Shown: in pieces, positions 61,381-64,000 of the stretch
How the letters are laid out: the number at the start of each line of letters is the position of its first letter
Numbering within the stretch: the stretch's first letter is position 1
Origin: Phaeobacter sp. J2-8
GTDB taxonomy: Bacteria; Pseudomonadota; Alphaproteobacteria; Rhodobacterales; Rhodobacteraceae
Direction of reading: 5' to 3'
NCBI RefSeq assembly: GCF_022867865.1
Contig: NZ_JALIEC010000007.1
Location: forward strand, 124,001 to 188,000
Length of the DNA: 64,000 nucleotides
The notes under the pieces: model-generated
Database searches by the model: none
Told to the model about the DNA's origin: nothing
The model's input: the letters and a program-made list of their open reading frames with translations, nothing else
Made by a program: the position numbers and the translations under genes

Positions 61381-61397
61381 AATCTCATATTGAGATT
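61381..61397. promoter_or_regulatory. Inverted repeat upstream of recQ
   Basis: AATCTCA-TAT-TGAGATT is a perfect inverted repeat about 46 bases before the recQ ATG, in a position suited to an operator. It does not match the GTTC-N7-GTTC or GAAC-type LexA boxes of alphaproteobacteria. Confidence 0.4.
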
Positions 61398-61420
61398 CGG
61401 TGAACAAGAGGCAGGACACC

Positions 61421-61443
61421 GTCCCGGACCTGATCCGGGACCT
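61421..61443. repeat. Single arm of the palindromic REP-like repeat
   Basis: GTCCCGGA…TCCGGGACCT matches the arms of the paired repeats at 11014-11078 and 13566-13632, but here the second inverted arm is missing. It lies between the YggT gene and recQ. Confidence 0.8.
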
Positions 61444-61477
61444 CATGTCAAAGCGGCTGGGTCAGTTCAGAACTGGC

Positions 61478-61765
61478 TCAGATCAGGCCGAAAATCTCGG
61501 GCAGGATGAAATCCCGCAGCGAAATCAGGATGATAAACGCCACAAGCGGCGCAAGATCCAGCGGATGTGTGTTCGGCAGGATGTTGCGGATCGGGCGATA
61601 AATCGGCTCCAGCAGGCGGTTCAGCCCATACCACAATTGCGACACCAGCGGCTGGCGCAGGTTCAGGACCTGAAAATTGATCAGCCAACTCATGATGATA
61701 TGGGCGATCATGATGAAAAACGCCACATCAAGGATAAGTTTCAGGGGCCCGTAAATTGCATACAT
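61478..61765 (-). CDS. YggT family membrane protein
   Basis: A 95-residue inner-membrane protein with hydrophobic segments at about 7-27 ('PLKLILDVAFFIMIAHIIMSW') and 70-88 ('DLAPLVAFIILISLRDFIL'), separated by the family loop 'LLEPIYRPIRNILPNTHPLDLAP'. YggT proteins are linked to osmotic tolerance or to cell division and membrane organisation; the exact role is unclear. It lies upstream of recQ on the same strand. Confidence 0.94.
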   Translation of the reverse strand: MYAIYGPLKLILDVAFFIMIAHIIMSWLINFQVLNLRQPLVSQLWYGLNRLLEPIYRPIRNILPNTHPLDLAPLVAFIILISLRDFILPEIFGLI

Positions 61766-61887
61766 CCGTGTGTGTCTCCGCCAATTGCGAGGCTTAGGTA
61801 AGCGCGCAGAGACAAAAGCACAAGTGCCGCTGCGTCACGGCTTGTCTATGCCGCGTCGCAGCGCAAGGATACCGGCGGAGGTCGCCC

Positions 61888-62427
61888 ATGTATCCCTTTA
61901 TTCGAATGTTCAAGGAATTGCTGGTTTTTCGCAATGCGCCGTCGCTGCCGCTGACCGGCACGCATGTCTCGACGCATATGTGTTGGCCTTGGGACATTGA
62001 TTTCTGGATGGAGCTGAACAACGGCCGGACCCTGACGCTTTATGATCTGGGGCGTATTCCACTGGCCCAGCGCACCGGCCTTATGGCGGTGCTGAAGCGG
62101 CGCAAATGGGGATTGACCGTCGCCGGAAGCTGTACACGGTACCGCCGCCGCATTCGCCCGTTTGAACGGTTTGAAATGCGCAGCCGCGCAGTGGGGATCG
62201 ACCACCGCTTTCTCTATCTTGAGCAATCCATGTGGAAGGCAAACGGTGAATGCGCCAATCACGCGATGTATCGCACCGCAGTGACCGATCGAAACGGCAT
62301 TGTGTCCCCGGCAGAGGTTCTGGCGGAACTGGGCCACACGGAGCCGCTGCCCGGTTTGCCCGACCATATCCTTGCCTGGATCGCGGCCGAGGACGCCCGG
62401 CCCTGGCCGCCGCTCTTGGGGGCCTGA
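61888..62427 (+). CDS. Hotdog-fold thioesterase-like protein
   Basis: A 179-residue protein similar to the 4-hydroxybenzoyl-CoA thioesterase/Them6-type hotdog family: 'STHMCWPWDIDFWMELNNGRTLTLYDLGRIPL' (the loop where D/N residues act in catalysis), 'SCTRYRRRIRPFERFEMRSRAVGIDHRFLYLEQSMW' and 'ANHAMYRTAVTDRNGIVSPAEVLAELG'. It probably hydrolyses an acyl-CoA, but no substrate can be read. Plus strand, followed 182 bases later by a transporter gene. Confidence 0.85.
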   Translation: MYPFIRMFKELLVFRNAPSLPLTGTHVSTHMCWPWDIDFWMELNNGRTLTLYDLGRIPLAQRTGLMAVLKRRKWGLTVAGSCTRYRRRIRPFERFEMRSRAVGIDHRFLYLEQSMWKANGECANHAMYRTAVTDRNGIVSPAEVLAELGHTEPLPGLPDHILAWIAAEDARPWPPLLGA

Positions 62428-62609
62428 CACCACCCCGCGCAATCAACCGCCGCCCTCCCCGTGGCCCGAATGCTGATCGGGGCACCGTTTGGGGCGCTGC
62501 AATGCAGCAACGCCAATTGCGCCTCCCGGCTGAAATTCCCCCGTTCCCCGGCTTATCCCTTGCCACCGGCCCCATTGCCGGGGTCTAACCGCCGCAACAG
62601 GGGGACGGT

Positions 62610-63977
62610 ATGACAATTTCCAAACGCAAGCGCATCTGGGGCTGGATGTTCTTTGACTGGGCGCAACAGCCCTATGCAACATTGGGGCTGACATTTGTGT
62701 TCAGCCCGTATTTCGCCGCTGTGGCCGCCGGGTATTTTCTGGCTCAGGGGATGTCGCAAGACGCCTCCAATGCACAGGCGCAGGGGCTTTGGTCCTCCGC
62801 ACAAACGATTTCGGGGCTGGTCATTGCCTTTTCCGCGCCCATTCTGGGCGGGTGGGCCGATGCATCCGGGCGATTGACCCCCTGGGTCCGGTTTTTCACC
62901 ATTGTGGCGGTGATCTGTGCGGCCTCTTTGTGGCTGTTGCAGCCCGATGCCACCGGGTTGATCCTGGCGCTGGTCCTGTTCTGGCTGGGGTTCACGGCGG
63001 CCGAGGCGGCGTTCAACCTGAACAATGCGATCCTGCCCGGATTGGGCACCAAGGAAGAGATTGGTCGCATTTCCGGTGGGGCAACGGCCTTTGGCTATTG
63101 GGGTGGCGTGCTGTCGCTGATCCTTGTGTTGTTATTCTTTGCAGAGAACGAGAGCGGCAAAACCCTGATCGGGTTGCCACCGGCCTTTGGTCTTGACCCA
63201 GAGGCTCGTGAAGGCACGCGGTTCGTCGGCCCCTTTATCGCCATTTGGTTCACCCTCTTCATGCTGCCCTATGTTCTGTGGTGCCGCGACGCGCCCCGGG
63301 TCGACGCCCCACGCCCGAAACTGCGCAAGGTTCTGGCCGATCTGATGGTGACGATCCGGCGGGTGGCCCGCAACCGCTCGTGCGGCAGCTTCTTGTTGTC
63401 TTCGATGTTTTACCGCGATGCGCTGACCGCGCTTTATTCTTATGGCGGGATCTATGCCAAGCTGGTCCTGGGCTGGGAGATTGTGCAAATCGGTGTATTT
63501 GGCATCATTGCCGCAATCGCTGCGGCGGTCCTGTCCTGGGTTGGCGGCGTGATGGACCAACGGGTTGGGCCAAAGCCGGTGATCACCTTTTGTGTGACGA
63601 TGTTGATTGCCGTCAGCATCATCATTGTCGGCATGTCACGCGACAGCCTGTTTGGCCTGCAATTGGCGCCTGGTTCCTCCTTGCCTGACACCATCTTCTA
63701 TATCTGTGGCGCGGTCATCGGCGGCGCGGGGGGCGCGCTTTATTCTGCGTCACGCTCGATGATGGTGCGCCACGTCGAAGGCGGACGAGAGGCCGAGGCC
63801 TTTGGCCTGTTTGCCCTGACGGGCAAGGCCACCGCATTTCTGGCCCCGGCGCTGATCACCGTGTTCACCCTGTGGACGCAATCCAATCAATTGGGCTTTT
63901 TGCCGGTAATCCTGCTCTTTCTTATTGGTCTGTATCTGCTACGCTGGGTTGATCCAGAGGGGGCAAATCACCGATGA
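62610..63977 (+). CDS. MFS transporter, UMF1/Atg22-like family
   Basis: A 455-residue polytopic membrane protein of the major facilitator superfamily with about 12 hydrophobic segments. The start 'KRKRIWGWMFFDWAQQPYATLGLTFVFSPYFAA' is typical of the UMF1 (Vps22/Atg22-like) family, as are 'NNAILPGLGTKEEIGRISGGATAFGYWGGVLSL' and 'GAGGALYSASRSMMVRHVEGGREAEAFGLFALTGKATAFLAPAL'. Fungal relatives export amino acids from the vacuole; the bacterial substrate is unknown. The stop overlaps the next ATG (ATGA). Confidence 0.93.
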   Translation: MTISKRKRIWGWMFFDWAQQPYATLGLTFVFSPYFAAVAAGYFLAQGMSQDASNAQAQGLWSSAQTISGLVIAFSAPILGGWADASGRLTPWVRFFTIVAVICAASLWLLQPDATGLILALVLFWLGFTAAEAAFNLNNAILPGLGTKEEIGRISGGATAFGYWGGVLSLILVLLFFAENESGKTLIGLPPAFGLDPEAREGTRFVGPFIAIWFTLFMLPYVLWCRDAPRVDAPRPKLRKVLADLMVTIRRVARNRSCGSFLLSSMFYRDALTALYSYGGIYAKLVLGWEIVQIGVFGIIAAIAAAVLSWVGGVMDQRVGPKPVITFCVTMLIAVSIIIVGMSRDSLFGLQLAPGSSLPDTIFYICGAVIGGAGGALYSASRSMMVRHVEGGREAEAFGLFALTGKATAFLAPALITVFTLWTQSNQLGFLPVILLFLIGLYLLRWVDPEGANHR

Positions 63978-64000
63978 TCCGAACGCTGTTTTGTATGAGT
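63974..64000 (+). CDS. Start of an unidentified gene (cut by window edge)
   Basis: An ATG overlaps the transporter stop codon (ATGA), giving MIRTLFCMS before the window ends. Translational coupling suggests a real gene, but nothing can be said about its function. Confidence 0.5.

Overview
The window is a GC-rich alphaproteobacterial chromosome segment. Gene content and order point to a member of the Rhodobacteraceae (Roseobacter group): a urea ABC transporter next to a urease operon, a monomeric isocitrate dehydrogenase, a nadA-nadB-nadC cluster, an argJ-parvulin-secA block, a rimP-nusA-DUF448-infB block, and short Rhodobacterales-type intergenic repeats. I infer the taxon from this; there is no rRNA in the window to prove it.

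Layout. 1-4.7 kb (minus): urtA, urtB, urtC and the first codons of urtD, for high-affinity urea import. 5.1-11.0 kb (plus): ureD, ureA, a 53-residue small protein, ureB, a GNAT acetyltransferase, ureC, ureE, ureF and ureG, the complete nickel urease with its chaperones. 11.1-17.1 kb (minus): monomeric NADP-isocitrate dehydrogenase, then de novo NAD synthesis (nadA-nadB-nadC), then tRNA-Leu(CAG). 17.7 kb (plus): an NDUFA9-like SDR protein. 18.7-22.6 kb (minus): a four-gene operon coding for a circularly permuted ATP-grasp enzyme, an alpha-E protein, a transglutaminase-like protease and the proteasome-like protein Anbu. 23-30 kb (plus): an SGNH-like protein with a Thr-Glu repeat tail, then rimP, nusA, a DUF448/L7Ae protein and infB. 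30.3-33.2 kb (minus): a 45-residue small ORF, a MutT-like Nudix hydrolase, argJ and a parvulin. 33.4-43.3 kb (plus): secA, two envelope proteins, deoC, a small membrane protein and a two-domain aldehyde dehydrogenase. 43.3-46.3 kb (minus): tdh, kbl and an XRE-cupin regulator, with a divergent thiolase at 46.4-47.6 kb (plus). 47.6-55.1 kb (minus): a PAN-domain alpha-2-macroglobulin coupled to pbpC. 55.2-57.6 kb (plus): a soluble hybrid histidine kinase. 57.6-61.8 kb (minus): allE, yaaA, recQ and a YggT protein. 61.9-64 kb (plus): a hotdog thioesterase, an MFS/UMF1 transporter and the first codons of another gene.

Nitrogen is a theme. Urea is imported by Urt and hydrolysed by urease, and ureidoglycine aminohydrolase further along belongs to purine/allantoin nitrogen salvage. 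Other linked functions are threonine catabolism (tdh, kbl, possibly with the thiolase), deoxyribose catabolism (DeoC makes acetaldehyde, which the adjacent aldehyde dehydrogenase could oxidise), and envelope defence and repair (alpha-2-macroglobulin with PBP1C).

Seven genes carry eight single-base frameshifts: urtA, the SGNH gene, the DUF448 gene, infB, deoC, the thiolase, and alpha-2-macroglobulin twice. Most are one missing G or C in a G/C run, and one lies in the essential infB. The simplest reading is base-calling error in the assembly, not pseudogenes. Gene ends below are given for the repaired genes. The most interesting unexplained items are the Anbu operon, a repeat that follows three stop codons in the same orientation, paired palindromic repeats flanking icd, and two small proteins.
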